64,000 nt of DNA from Verticillium longisporum (lineage: Eukaryota; Ascomycota; Sordariomycetes; Glomerellales; Plectosphaerellaceae): contig JAETXT010000003.1 in assembly GCA_019188255.1 (NCBI GenBank), forward strand, positions 62,001 through 126,000. The letters run 5' to 3'. The stretch's first letter is position 1. Every line of letters begins with the position of its first letter. This document shows positions 22,360-34,438 of this stretch, in pieces. The notes under the pieces are model-generated. The model was not told the DNA's origin. It ran no database searches and was given only the letters and a program-made list of their open reading frames with translations. The translations under genes were made by a program, and so were the position numbers.

Positions 22360-25227
22360 CTAAATAGACGCAAGCCGCTCGAGGGCAGATAGAACACCTG
22401 TCCGTCGTTAGCATGTAGCACTCAGAAACGCCGTGCCGCGCCCACTCACCACTGACACCCTGCGTCAGGATCGCCGTCGCTTCGGTGCTGCCACGCTTGC
22501 CTAGCGTCACCGTTGTGACCTCCTTGACCACGCCTTCGTCGGCGAGCGTGTTGGCCCACTTGAACACCTTTTCGTCGTCTCGGCCGTCGCCCACGACCAT
22601 GAGAAAGTCGACGGGGCCCTTGTGCTGCTCATCAGGCGCCATGCCCGCCTTGAGGTCCTCAAAGATGCGCTCCGCCGCCGTGCTCTTGGTCCAGTCGATC
22701 GGTTCGACAATGATGCACCCGTTGAGAGGAATGGCGTGCACGCGCTGCGCCTCGCACGCGTCGTTGACGTGGCTGGCGCAGTCGCTGGCCTGCCGCGCCG
22801 CAGAATCATAATCTTCGGCGCCCTTGTAGTGGAACACGAGGCTGCAGCGACGCTCCTCAATCACGGCGCCCGGCGTTCGCTCGAGGTAGTACGTCATGAT
22901 GGACTTGACTGACGCCTTCCAGCTGCGAATCTGCTCGGCGTCGGCCATCACCTGCCACGTGCTCTTACCGCAATCCTTGAGGAAACACCCATTCTCCGCG
23001 ATGAGGCCCAGGTTCGGCACGCGCCGGAAAGTGCGGTCGAGCTCCTCGGGTCGCCGCCCAGACATGACGTAGATGGTGTTGCGATCGTCAAGCAGCAGGT
23101 CATTGAGCACATCGACCGTGCGCTGCGGGCTGACAGGGATAATCTGGTTCATCGGGCCCCAACTGACGAGTGTGCCCTCGTAGTCGAGGATAAAGAGACG
23201 TCGCTCACTGCGCTTGTACCGTTGCGTGAGCGTGCCAATCGAGAGACGCGGCACCGCCGTCTGATCGCGCTTGTGCTGCTCCTCGTGCACAAGATCAAGA
23301 CGCGAAAGGAACTCGGAGAACCAGTGCGAACCCGTGTGATGCATGACAGCCTCGTAGAGTTTGTTCCAGCGACGCTCCTTTTCCTCATCGCTCATCTCGA
23401 GCGCCTGCTTGATGGCATCGGCGCATGCGCGGTAGTCCCAGGGGTTGACGGCGAGCTCGTGGCCGCCGAAGAGGGATGATGTGCCTGTGAACTCGGACAG
23501 GATCAAAGAGCCGTGCTTCTTGTCCGGCAGAACCTCGCCATCCTGGCAGAAGAGATATTCGTGAGATGTCAGGTTCATGCCCTCGCGCTGGCTCGTGATC
23601 ATGAGCGCGTCGGCGCACGTAAGAAGTGCGAGGTACTGCGGGAAGTCAATGTCCTGCTTGAGGTACACGACCGGCTGATATGCCAGATTGGCCCACGACG
23701 AGTTGACACGGGTGACAATGTCACTGACGGCGGCGTCAAGGTCGCTCTTCTCGCTGCTCGACATGGCCACTTGGATGAGGACTGTTTGGTTACGCCACTG
23801 CGGGTTCTTGTTGAGGAACAGCTCATATGAGAGCAGCTTCTGGCGCACACCTCGAACGTGGTCAAGCTTGTCGCGGGCGACGATGAGCCGCTTGCCCTTG
23901 TACCTCTCTCTGATGGTCTCGATCCACTTCTTCACGCTGTTGTTGGCGCGGCGCTCCCGAATGTAGACCGGGTCAATTCCAATTGGCAAGTTCACGACAT
24001 CGACAAAACGATCTTCGAGCTGAAGGCCGTCGGGCATGGCCTCGGCGCCCAAAAGGCGACTGCATGTCTGCTGGAAGTGACGAGCATACTCATGAATCTG
24101 GAAGCCGACGAGGTTTGCACCTAGCATGCCTTCCAAAAGCTGCTTGCGCACGGCGAGGCATCGGAAAACCTCGGAGGAAGGGAATGCAACGTGCAGGAAA
24201 AAGCCAATCTTGGCCTCGGGGAGCTTCTGGCGAACCATGCCGGGCACGAGCAGCAAGTGGTAGTCGTGCACCCAAATGACATCGCCGCGCTTCCAATTGG
24301 CAATGATCTTGTCCGCAAATGCCTGGTTGACATTGACGTAGTATTTCCAAGAGTGATCCTCAAAAGCCTTGCTCTTCGGGTTGTCTGGGATCTGGTAGTG
24401 AAAGACTGGCCAGAGGATTTGTTTGCAGAAATGTGAGTAATGGCCATCAAAGTCCTTGTCGGAAGCAAAGACTGTCAGCATGTCGTGATCGGTCGCTAGG
24501 TGATCTTCGATGTCTTGCTTCTGCTGTGTTCCTTCGAGTGCGTCGGTAGGCATGCCGAGAGTCCCAACCCAAGTGTAGTCACCCAATTTACCGTCACGAG
24601 CGGCGGCGTCGGCAGCATTGCGCAGACCACCGTTCCCCTGATCAGCGTTGACAATCTTCCAATTGGCGTGCGCAAAGACGCGATCATGACTGTCACTGCG
24701 AGCAATAGCACGGGGCTGAATGACTCCCTGGCGGCCGAGCTCACGCGCCTTCTCCAGGGTCCGACTGTGCTCAGCGATCAGCGCTGGCGGCGGAGAGCTC
24801 GCTCGGGACTTTGGCTGGTTGGCACTGCCACCCCATCGGGGAGCCCTTGTCGGCGGGCATACCGGCGTCGACGCTCTCGTTGCCATCGTCGGAGAGAGGA
24901 ATGCGGAAGCCATCTTCGTTGGCAAACAGATCTTGCGATCCGTGTTCTTCGGTTGGGGTATCAGGAGGTGTCACTTCGGGGAGAGGCGTAAAGAGACTGG
25001 GTTTGTCGGCGCCGGCGAGGGTGGAAGGGCCCGGCTTCTTCGTTCGTTCTGAGCGCTCGGGGGCTGGCGTAGCGGTGCCGGGCTTGCCAGGGAGGTTGAA
25101 GTGAACTGTCTTGGGCAGAAAGCTGGCAATGTCAGTATGAGCTGTCTTGACGGACCGGGCTTGTCTTGTGGGTAGGGTTATTTATGGATTCGGGACGAGC
25201 TTACAGCGTAGCGACAAAGACAGTCAT
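22360..25227 (-). CDS. trehalose-6-phosphate synthase complex subunit, Tps3/Tsl1-type (one-base frameshift)
   Basis: Two-domain protein: GT20 trehalose-6-phosphate synthase domain, then a HAD-type phosphatase domain. Exon 1 (25227-25205, MTVFVAT) is joined by intron 25123-25204 to 25122-22450, and intron 22398-22449 gives the tail GVLSALERLASI. One base too many in a C-run (24831-24834) or G-run (24838-24841) breaks the frame near residue 125. Removing it gives 910 residues in frame. The synthase domain shows WVHDYHLLLVP and FFLHVAFPSSEVFR. The phosphatase motifs are degenerate: DYEGTL where active enzymes have D-x-D-G-T, and VGDGRDDE where they have G-D-D. This is the pattern of regulatory subunits (yeast Tps3, Tsl1), so I infer a scaffold/regulatory role in cytosolic trehalose synthesis, not an active phosphatase. 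Confidence 0.9.
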
Positions 25228-28200
25228 GGTGGCTGACAGATAGACCCTACGGTCGCTGTGCTATTGATGTCTGTTGGAAGGGCAGGAGATGGGGGTCTGG
25301 CCTGACTCGAGGCGGATCAAGATGCCGGATGGTGGTGATGTTGACAGCGATCGGTCGGATTGCTACGGAAACATGGGGTTGAACGTGAAGGTGTTGGTTT
25401 ATTGACAAGGTGATGAAATTGGCAGTTGGCCCAAGGTCGTTTCAGAACGTTGGCAAGGTGTCCAAGTTGGCTGCTGACTACGGGTGGATGACGCTTAAGG
25501 TGTTGACAATCGGTTCAAGCTGTCAAATGCGCAGCATCTGTTGTAGTGACAGCGCAGTGGGATTTCCGTCGAGGTGCGAGAGGTGCAAGGATCGCACAGG
25601 CGAGCGCAGATGCTCTCTGGAGGATAGCGCAGGTAAGGGTTACGAATGATATGATTCGATGGGGATTGGATATGGTCGTTTTGGGTGTGTGGTCGTGCGT
25701 GAGGTGGACGGTTGTATAAGGGTGCTTTTTCGCTTTGATGTTGCTCGTCTCGTCTCGAAAATTCCAGGTGGACGCCCGGGCCGGATGTAAGTAGATGGAG
25801 GGGCAGTGAAAATGGCACCTCAGGCTTTCGGGAAACGGGGAAATAGGCTTAGGCTTAGGCTAGGCTGCCTCCACTGAGGGGAAGCTCGAGCGGGCGTGGA
25901 GGAATGAGTAGTCCTTGAAAGGAAGGGGAGTCGCGGGCGGCTGGAGCTAGAGGCGGAAAAGTTTACAGGGAACTTGGGAACAGGAGCAGGGTTCCGGCTT
26001 GGTGTGGCGGGATCCTACGTAATGGGCCGGAGCTTGTCTCACAGGGCGTCGCAGGTTGTGCTTTTTCTTTGCTGAAGGGCTGAGGCTAGCTGAGAGGCAG
26101 CTGTTGAGATCAACGGGACGGGCGTTGCGCTATGTGTGATGCGTTTATGACATGTTGCGATGCGATGGCTGATGGCCGATGGCGATGATTTTGATGCCCG
26201 GGATGTTTCTGCCCTGACTCGGAGTGGTATCACAGGCCGACGCACGAGGAGGCCCAGCACCGGGCCAGCGTGTCCGGATCGTCGGTTTTCCTTGCCTCTT
26301 CTCTGCGATGGGTGGTTTGCAACGCCGATGGGATATCACCAATTGAGGGTGCGGGATTTGATCCAATGGCACAGAGCAGAGCAGCAGAGGTAGGGCAGAT
26401 GTGATGTTTGACGGCGGCAGCACCCGACGGTGTCGACTCCGGTTTTGGCCTTGGACACACCAGGAGGTTTTGGTCCGACAGGCAGGCAAGCAGGAAATCA
26501 AGGAACGGAACCGAGAGGTAGGCAAGCTAGCTGTGGAGAATAGGAACAGGCAAATGATGTGTTGATCGAGATCTCGGGTCTGCTTGAATTTGAGCCTTCA
26601 AAGGTAGAGATACGGAAAGGAAGGGAGTAACATGATCAACGCGTGGCTGTCAAGCTGGGCCTTTCCATCTTTTTGAAGGGCAGGTGCCGTGGGTGGGCAG
26701 GCGTTGGAGGAAGCGGCTGCCATGAGCATCCATGGTGTCAGCTTCCTCCTCACCTCCAACATGTCTTCACTTTCCCGAGTAATTATTGCAGGTGAGGTAC
26801 CGTGGCTGCTTCCCGCTTCATAGGCAGGTGCTGAAGAGACCTTAAAAGGGTAGGTACCTATCTACTGCCCTCTTTCAGGTGTCCCACACCCCAAACCCTG
26901 CTGAGACCCTCTGAGGAACTTCAGCCCCATGGCCTTAGCATGTACCTGAACTTGACCAACATAGAGAGAGACATCAACATGCACACCACACCATCAAACG
27001 CCAGTCAAAGCTTGGTCTTTGCTGTCAACACTCGGGGCTAAACAGCCGTATCAGCTCCGCTGAAGATCGGCACTGCCTGCTGTACGTCTTCGATGTGTCT
27101 CTTGCGTCTCTCGTCGTGTCGCCATGTCATGTCACCACGACCTCAACTGCTGCACCTCCACCAACGCGATCCTCCTCCACAACCGATACCACGGGATGGA
27201 AGCTCCGCTGCATCATGCCCCTCGTTCATCGACAAGGACTTTCCCATGGACCTCATCCTGTCACAAATGATAGAAGTTTACGCAGCCTGACGGGCAAAAT
27301 GGTAGAAGCGTACTCACTCCGTGTTTCTTGCTTCAGACACTGTCGGGGCATCAACAGCCGTTCGTTTGTTGGACCCAATCGACAGAAAGCCACGAGGCAA
27401 GACATACCATTCCAGTAGACACGCGGCGGGTCTAGGCCTTGGCTGCAACGTAGAGAGGTCCCAACAAGCCACTCTATCGACCATGATCGCCGTATTGGTT
27501 CGCATTTCCCGCCACAGCGTTCGCCGTCGCCGATCACCACCACTTGAGGCACCATCATCAAATGTCCCAGGCAACTGGCAAACGTTTGCTTCGGGTGGCA
27601 TCGGCCACACCTCACTGTCCCTTGATCGCCAGCCACTGGGGCCGCGTCGTGGTTGTGTTGCATTGGGTTCCGACCTGCAGCTCCGCAGACCTCTCTCTGC
27701 CTCCCTAATCCCGTCCTACCACTGTACCATTGGTGGCTGACCAGCACCCGAGCTGCGAGTGGTCGCCGTCGTTCGCTCGTACTGCCATGTTGTTCGAGCT
27801 TCACAAGCTTCTCTTAGCTCGCCTTCCAGGCCTTCAAGGCCACCCATTTGCCCCTGCAGAGTCTCTGCAGAAGCAGGTATTCGCGCGCGTCCACCTGCGT
27901 CTGGCCGAGATTGGCGGGGTTGCGCCAGACGTGCAGCCCCGGCACCTTCGGCCTAGCCTTCCCATGCCATGAATGATCAGGGCACCGAATAGGCCCAAGA
28001 ATGGGCGTGGAGCTGCTGCATTGGGCGCCTTTTGGGAGGGCAAAAGAACGCTGACCTGGCGACCAGCTGTTGGCTGGGCCTAATTTAGCACCGACACCGT
28101 CAAGCGTTGAATTCATTCAGGCATGGCGGCGATGGGGTCGCTTGCGCGACGCAACTACCGCTACGTGTTTGTCCGTTCGACTGCATCATGTGTAACCTGA

Positions 28201-29845
28201 CAAAACGTAGACGAGGCTCACGATGCGGGGTATGATGTATCAGTCTATCCATTGGGTCGGACTAACAATGTGCTTGTTGGTAGTACGAGTCTCTTTTCAT
28301 AAATGGACTAAGAACGCGCCTCTACCAGATGCGAGCACGTCGCCATTGGTCTGCGTATCACAAGATTTTACCTGCTCAATCCAACCACGATCCCACCTAG
28401 TGATCCGTCAACGGACGCCGCAGTCGATTTCGTCAGATATCTAGAAAGAGCATGACTGGCTTTGTCGGCCTCTTCTCTCCTTCCTCCCGAAAGAAGGCCG
28501 GCAGCCTAGAGATGACGAGTGGCTGATACCGTCGTGTGTTTGCCGCCTAATATCACGGCTCGACATCACTTGCTGGCCGAATATCCCTCTTGGGCCCCAG
28601 CCCACCCTTACAACTCAAAATGCCCGAGAGCACAGTGAGCCATATAATTCATAGGGCAAACTCGTCGTCCAGTCGAAGTGCCGCATCTCACCCCGTGGTC
28701 CAGCAGCTGCCCAGTTGTCGAGATTGTCGCCCCTCTGTGATATCGCAGAGGTTCCATCCAGCCCCGCCAGCTTCGGGTCGGTCGCCCGTGTCCCAAGCGC
28801 CAAATGTACTACGTTAACGAGCAAGACGTCGCCTTGCTATCACGAAATATCCCTCTCCTGGTTGAACGATGTCGCATCGCCCAAAGAAGCCCCGTATTTC
28901 CCCGAGCGCGGTTCCTGGAGTTGTCAACAGCCTAAATCAGCCCCCAGGATCTTCCACCACCCACCGAAAGGACGATGCCATCACCGCAGCTGTACCTTGA
29001 CTCGCCACAAGAACAAACACCATGACCGACCCCTCCACCCCTTCTCACAATGCTGCGCGATTTCGCGTTACGCCATTTCGCGCCTGGTCACTCTTGTGCA
29101 ACCACCAGGGAAATCTGACTCACTTTTTTCTCGGCCGCTTCATCTCCTCGTCCCAAGCAGTCATCACCGGTCATCGCCACGTCGACCACGATCATCTATA
29201 CGGCTTCGCTCTACTTCATTTCCCTTGACCCTTGCGACCCGGCGCCAGTCCCACCAAGTACCCTTGGCCCTTGATCGTGCTCCTCCGCCCCTCCCTCCCC
29301 CAGGCGCGACAGCCCTGTCATTTTGTGCGGCCCGACCCCGTAGTCTCTCCGCCTGCCCGGCGCAACTTTGTGATGGCCATGCTGCAGCAATCTGTCTTTC
29401 GCCCGTTTCACATGCCAGGCTCACCCTAACGATGAACGAGGCCTAGCAAAGAAACTGGAGGCCTCGTTCCATGCGCCGTCAGGGTTGCTGCACGTCCTCG
29501 CTCGCCTGGACGACCTACATACATATGTGCATGCAGAGACCTCGGCCGAGAACCGCTAACACTGCCGGTTTGTGTCTATTGTCTATTGGTGGGTGCTCGC
29601 GGGGCATAGTCGTGTGTTTTGTCGCCGTACCGTCTGGTGTCGCTCCTGACCTACAGATAACTTTCTCTCTGCTTCTAACCGTCTTGAGAGAAAACATAGT
29701 TTGCCTCCATGGGGCAGCGCTTCATTGTCTGCCAGCCGACTGGCCGGGCCGGAACGGAGGATTTGATGCAAGAGCGTCAAGGGGGTATATTTTGCCGTAA
29801 AATGGAGAGCCGAGGCCACGCGGGAGTGATACCCTGCCCAATTGT
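25228..29845. other. 4.6-kb region with no convincing gene
   Basis: The largest gene-free stretch. It must contain the promoter of the trehalose-complex gene (stress-regulated in other fungi) and the 3' flank of the Rsa4 gene. Short palindromic AGGTACCT-type motifs appear around 26797-26862, common in Sordariomycete promoters. The part from about 28840 to 29420 is pyrimidine-rich. Open frames at 27253-27804 (-) and 28715-29446 (+) have low-complexity, domain-free translations and I do not call them genes. No tRNA or transposon recognised. Confidence 0.45.
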
Positions 29846-31739
29846 CTAGTTACACCATAGCCGAACCGCCTTGTCTTTTCCGCCGCTGCCGACCTTCTTG
29901 CCGTCGGGCGCCCAGTCCTGGGGAGTTGTTAGTCAAAGATGTTGGGCAGAAGTTTTAGGCGAGGCCAGGAAGGGTGGGGTCCTTACCACTGCATAAACTT
30001 CGTCTTGGTGACCGGGAAGGTCACGGACGAGCTTAAACGTAGACATGGACCACACCTTGAGGGTGGTGTCTCGGGAGCAGGTGACGAGGAGGCGCGAGTC
30101 GGCGGAGAAGGCACTGCAGTTGGTGTTAGAATTTGTGATCGAGAATGTTATGGAGAGTGCAGGCACTGACACTTGGAAGACGGGACCGACGTGGCCGCGC
30201 AGAGTGGCCAAAAACCTGCCGTCCCGAGCGGCCCAGATCTTGATGTGGTTGTCCCAGCCCGCCGAAGCAACGAGGTTTCCGTCCGGCGAGAACGTGACCT
30301 TGGACATGCAATTAGTATCAAGCGACTCGAGCGCTGTGTTAACAGGTGCCTCTCGCTACTCACATGGTTCACCTGCTTCTGGTGGCCGTTCATCTTGGCC
30401 ACGGGCTTGGTGCCCTGCGAGGGCGAGTGCAGGTAGAGCAGGAAGTCGTCGGACGCCGAGATGAAGCGCTCGTCAATCTTGCCCTGGACCTTGGCCACCC
30501 TTTCGAACCGCTCCTTCGCCTTGGCCCTCTTGCCCTCGTCGGTGTCGGGAACGGGCGTGTGGTCGAAGAAGCCCGTCCGCAGCACGTGGTCCGTCGACAG
30601 CGCAATGTGGTTGACCCAGTGCGCGTGCGCCGTGAACGTCTGGACGAGGGTGCCCTTGGCCGCGTCCCACGCCCGGATCGTCTTGTCCTGGCTGCCGCTG
30701 AAGATGAGGTTCGTGCCGCCCCACTTGACGCAGGTCACGCTGGAGCGGTGGCCCGAGAGGACATGCTCCGTCTTGCCCGTGTTGGCGAGCCAGACGCGAA
30801 TTGTGCAGTCCTTGCTCGCCGATGCGAGCCTCGGCGTGCCGTCCGTCCACAGGAAGTACGGCTGCCATGCTGGGCGATTGTTAGTCTCGGAGAGAAAGAG
30901 AGAGAGTGACGATCAAGGGGTTGGTCCTCCTCAACGTACCGATCTGCGTGATCCATTTCTGGTGGCCCGTCAGCGCACCGCCGCGCGCGACACCCTTCTC
31001 GGGATCCCATAACCTGATCGTCTTGTCCATGGAGCCGCTGGCGATGATCTTGGCGTCCGGGCTCCACGCGACGCAGAGCGTCCAGCCCGTGTGGCCCGTC
31101 ATCGTGTGCTGCGGCGTGCCCGTCTCCGTGTTCCATATGCGCACCGAGTTGTCGCCCGAGCCCGTCGCCAGCCGCGAGCTCGTGGCAGGACTGAACTGGG
31201 CCGCCAGGATGGCCTGGCCGTGGCCCGGTATCCTGTGCGCCATGCGGCTGACGGCCTGGACTTTGAAGACGGCCTGCGGCTCGGCCGTCAATGTGACCGT
31301 CGTCTCAAACGGGTTCGTGACGCCATGGCTGCGGAGGAGCTCGAGAAAGTTGGCGGGCCAGGTGTCGACGATGATCTCCGAGTTGGGAATGTTGATGCGG
31401 AAGCGGTAGGGCAGGTAATCTTCGCGGTCCTATTGTTCAGCACGTCAGTAAAAAAGCCGCCAAGCGCAGTGGACTGTGGAGGCTCTTTTATTCTCGACTT
31501 TTTCCCTTCCGTACCTTGTCCAGTAGCGTGTTGACGAGAAGACTGAGGTTCTTCTCCGAGGCGTCGGCGAGGGGGACCTCAATGACCTCGGCGAGCTGTT
31601 TGCCGTCGCCGTCGACGAAACGAGCCTTGAACGAGCCATCCTCGCCCGGCGCGACAGCCGTGACGTCCTGCTGGATCGTTGTTCGCTCGAGTTCTTCGCG
31701 CCTCTGGCGTTTCGAGGGCGGGGGTAGAATGGTGGCCAT
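29846..31739 (-). CDS. RSA4: ribosome assembly protein Rsa4 / Notchless (NLE domain + WD40)
   Basis: Nucleolar/nuclear 60S biogenesis factor. Its N-terminal NLE (UBL-like) domain binds the MIDAS domain of the AAA ATPase Rea1/Midasin to drive pre-60S remodelling, as known in yeast. Six exons (31739-31515, 31429-30940, 30869-30364, 30298-30171, 30113-29987, 29917-29846) give 515 residues, the family length. The NLE domain covers about residues 25-110 (YRFRINIPNSEIIVDTW). Eight WD repeats follow, e.g. GSGDNSVRIWNTETG, GSMDKTIRLWDPEKG, SASKDCTIRVW, SGSQDKTIRAWD, SAGWDNHIKIWAARDG and SGGKDKAVRLW at the C-terminus. Four introns split the repeats, and every junction is in phase. This gene shows no homopolymer frameshift. 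Confidence 0.96.
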
Positions 31740-32289
31740 GTCGTGCGTTCAGGCCGGGTCCTTCTCGCGCAGCTGACTGTCGCACGGTGACTTCTTCGTA
31801 GGATTGCGTGTTCTGACGGTGACTGAAGGGGGTGGGACTGTTCTTTTGGCAATCCAACAAGCCAAGATGGTCTGCTGTAGAGGAGGGGCTTGAGGAACCC
31901 CGTTGCGGTGAAAGCGCAAGTTGTCGATGCTATTTTTGGTGGGGCACTCAAAATTTCAGAGGAGCAGCGGCATGTCGGCCATTACACGTCCGACATTTTT
32001 GCGCATACTGCCTGGCTACAAGCTAAGATAACGACAATAGCACTAGACCCTACCCATGCCTTGGACAATCGACGCCCTGGACAATCCGTGCCCATGAAAA
32101 CTGTCACGAACAGAATAAACCTCCCTTTCCAATCGTATTGAGCTCCGAATTTCCCTGAATACCGCAGAGTGACCATGGAACTCTTCCAGTCACCGCCAAT
32201 GCTAAACGCCACCGTTTGTCCGTCCTGAGACTCCTTCTTCCCATTTCCTTTGCTCATACCCAATTCGTCATCCATCCGAAACGCAATCT
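31740..32289. other. Rsa4 upstream region
   Basis: 550 bp between the Rsa4 start and the stop of the next minus-strand gene. It should hold the Rsa4 promoter. Nothing else recognised. Confidence 0.4.
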
Positions 32290-33679
32290 TCAAGACGCAC
32301 CGTTTGGGTTTCCCTTAGAACCTCCTTTTGGCGGCCGTCCTCGTCGTTTGGTTGGTACAGCGACTGGCGTGATGACCGCGCTCGTCTGCTGCGGCGTGCC
32401 TGCGTAGTGCCGGAAAATATTCTGGGCTATGGGCGCCGAATGCATCCCGAACTGAGGCACGGGAACAGGGGTCTGCTGGACGGGCGTCTGTTGCATTGGT
32501 GACTGTTGGACCGGCGTTGCCATGTGCTGCTCCCTGTTCATCTGATTGATTTGTCGCCGTCGCTCCGCCGCCTGTGCCTGTTCCTCCTCCTGCGTCTGTT
32601 GGAAGGGGTGCTTGGGAGCACCGCCCATTGGTGCGTACTGGGCCATGGGATGCTGCTGATGCTGTTGGTGGTGGTGCTGTTGCTGCTGATGGTGATGCAC
32701 CTGTTGCTGAACCTGCTGTTGTACTTGGTGCTGCTGCTGCTGCGCGTGTTGCTGCTGTACCTGTTGTTGCTGCGCTTGCTGTTGCGCCTGCTGCTGTTGA
32801 TGCGCCTGCTGCTGCGCCTGTTGATGTTGTTGCTGTTGCTGCTGTTGCTGCTGTTGCTGCTGTTGCTGCTGTTGTACCTGATGCTGCTGCTGTTGATGTT
32901 GCTGCTGCTGGGACTGTTCGGCAACGCGCCGTCGATTGCCCTCCTCGATTTCTTGGTGCTTTTTCTCTTGACGCGCCTGCCGTTCCTGTCGCTGAAGATC
33001 TTCGTTCTCGACGGCATAGATCGCGGCGATGCGCATTTGCATCTGCGCAAGGTTACCGATACGTTCCGGCTTTGACATTCTGCGGTATTCGCCCTTGAAC
33101 TGGTGGAAGGTCTCGCCCGTGAGGCGCATGGCCGACGAGGACACCCCGCTACAGCCAGCGCCGCTTGTGTATCGGGGTCAAGGGTCGGCGCTTCAGGCTC
33201 TGCAAAAATCGTGTCAGCACGATCCAGAAAGACGTGTCGATTCAAAGAGACTACATACCTTCGTCAGGATTCACAATCTCGGCATCACCGTCCGCGTCAG
33301 CCTCCTCCTCATCAGAAGGCGGCTCTGGCGTCCGGGGCTCATGGTTGTGTTGATCGCAAATCACTGTCAGGACCCAGGCGCCAAGCGTCTTTCGATTGAC
33401 GGCTTTGGCCCGCCAGGGACAGTTGGTCTTCTTGGTCGTCGTCTTGAGCTGGGTCGCGGTGCACTTGTAGGGCTGGCCCCCGCGGTCGCATACCAAGTCG
33501 CAGCGGACGACCTCGCTCCCCTTCTCGTAGTTTCCGGCGACCTTGTTCCTGTGCGTGCGCGACTTGACGACCTTGTAGCCGTCTTTCTGCATCGTCGCCT
33601 TGAGATCCTTGAAGAGGTCGTCAAAGGTGGGAAATGTTTGGCCGGAGCCTATGTCGACGGACCCCAGGATGCCGAACAT
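32290..33679 (-). CDS. FAR1-type DNA-binding domain protein with polyglutamine tract and AT-hook (one-base frameshift)
   Basis: Likely nuclear DNA-binding protein. Exon 1 (33679-33259) encodes a FAR1/WRKY-GCM1-type zinc domain at about residues 15-115: FKDLKATMQKDGYKV, then Cys residues in VRCDLVCD and NCPW and His in CDQHNHEP. This fold comes from Mutator-like transposases and recurs as fungal transcription factors. Intron 33200-33258 follows. In exon 2 the frame is one G short in a run (33144-33147). Adding it gives 443 residues. Next come a conserved helical block (GETFHQFKGEYRRMSKPERI), a coiled coil, a Gln/His-rich tract of roughly 100 residues (CAG/CAA repeats, about 32650-32915), and an AT-hook (KRRGRPPKGG) at the C-terminus. 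Function beyond DNA binding is inference. The repeat tract is likely length-variable between strains. Confidence 0.85.
32650..32915 (-). repeat. CAG/CAA (polyglutamine) trinucleotide repeat
   Basis: Imperfect array of CTG/TTG on the plus strand, read as Gln with scattered His on the minus strand inside the FAR1-domain gene. Interruptions (GTG, GCG, ATG) give His, Arg/Ala or Val-like changes. Arrays like this slip in replication. Confidence 0.9.
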
Positions 33680-34438
33680 GGTGGCGGTCAGACGCGCGTG
33701 TCTACGTCAGAGACAGCGCCGACGGTTCGATGAAGTGGTCAGGTGACGAGCGCCTCGGGGCGCAATCGTATCGTTGTTCGACACGTTCGACAACGACGCG
33801 ACAGGCGTCTGATCCTAGCTCGTGATCGAGTGAAGCCAGGGCACCTCGGCCAGTGGGAAGCTGTGCGGATTGATGCAACAGCCTGTGCAGAAGTCTGTCT
33901 TGACCTGGGAGGACGAGAGTGGATATGGGGAGAAATGCCCGCCCGTGGATTGGCTGCTTGGTGGGGAGCCGCTGCGTCAGTTCGCTCGAGTTGTCTGCCT
34001 CGCTGAATGTGGTTAGCGCACAGACATTCCACAACAGGCAAGGCCTCCTCGGCCTACCCTTGCCTCCTGGGAGGATGCACGTCCGCACAACGACCTCTTG
34101 TAAGGTACGCACTGCAGCCACCAATCTTTCTTAGACATCACACAGGCAAGTCCGCGAGGTGGCTCTTGCTGAAGATAGGTTGGCACATAATGCGCGACAC
34201 TTCTTCCACTGGAGAGGCAAGTGCCACTCGGTTACTTACTGCAATTGCCTGATGTGACTGCCTAATCTGAAATCTTCCCTCCGAAGCAAACCCGTGCCAC
34301 CTGGCAGACGTTCTTTCAATCGAGGACGTCACTGCTGGCTACTAATCCAGTGACTGGAGTAGATCTCTCTAGAGCATTGAAGCCTTCTTGCTTCAAGACA
34401 GGCGTAGTTCCCAAGTTCATTCTGTTCCTGAATTTTTG
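33680..34438. promoter_or_regulatory. divergent intergenic region between the FAR1-domain gene and MSH4
   Basis: 759 bp between two divergent starts. It should hold both promoters. No open frame of interest, no repeat. The last ~60 bp are open in the MSH4 frame but have no ATG. Confidence 0.45.

Noticed and set aside
27253..27804. 183-codon minus-strand frame
   Set aside because: No recognisable motif; an overlapping plus frame of similar length shows it is chance.
28715..29446. 243-codon plus-strand frame in the gene desert
   Set aside because: Ser/Pro/His/Arg-rich translation of pyrimidine-rich DNA with no domain, no good start context and no splice logic.
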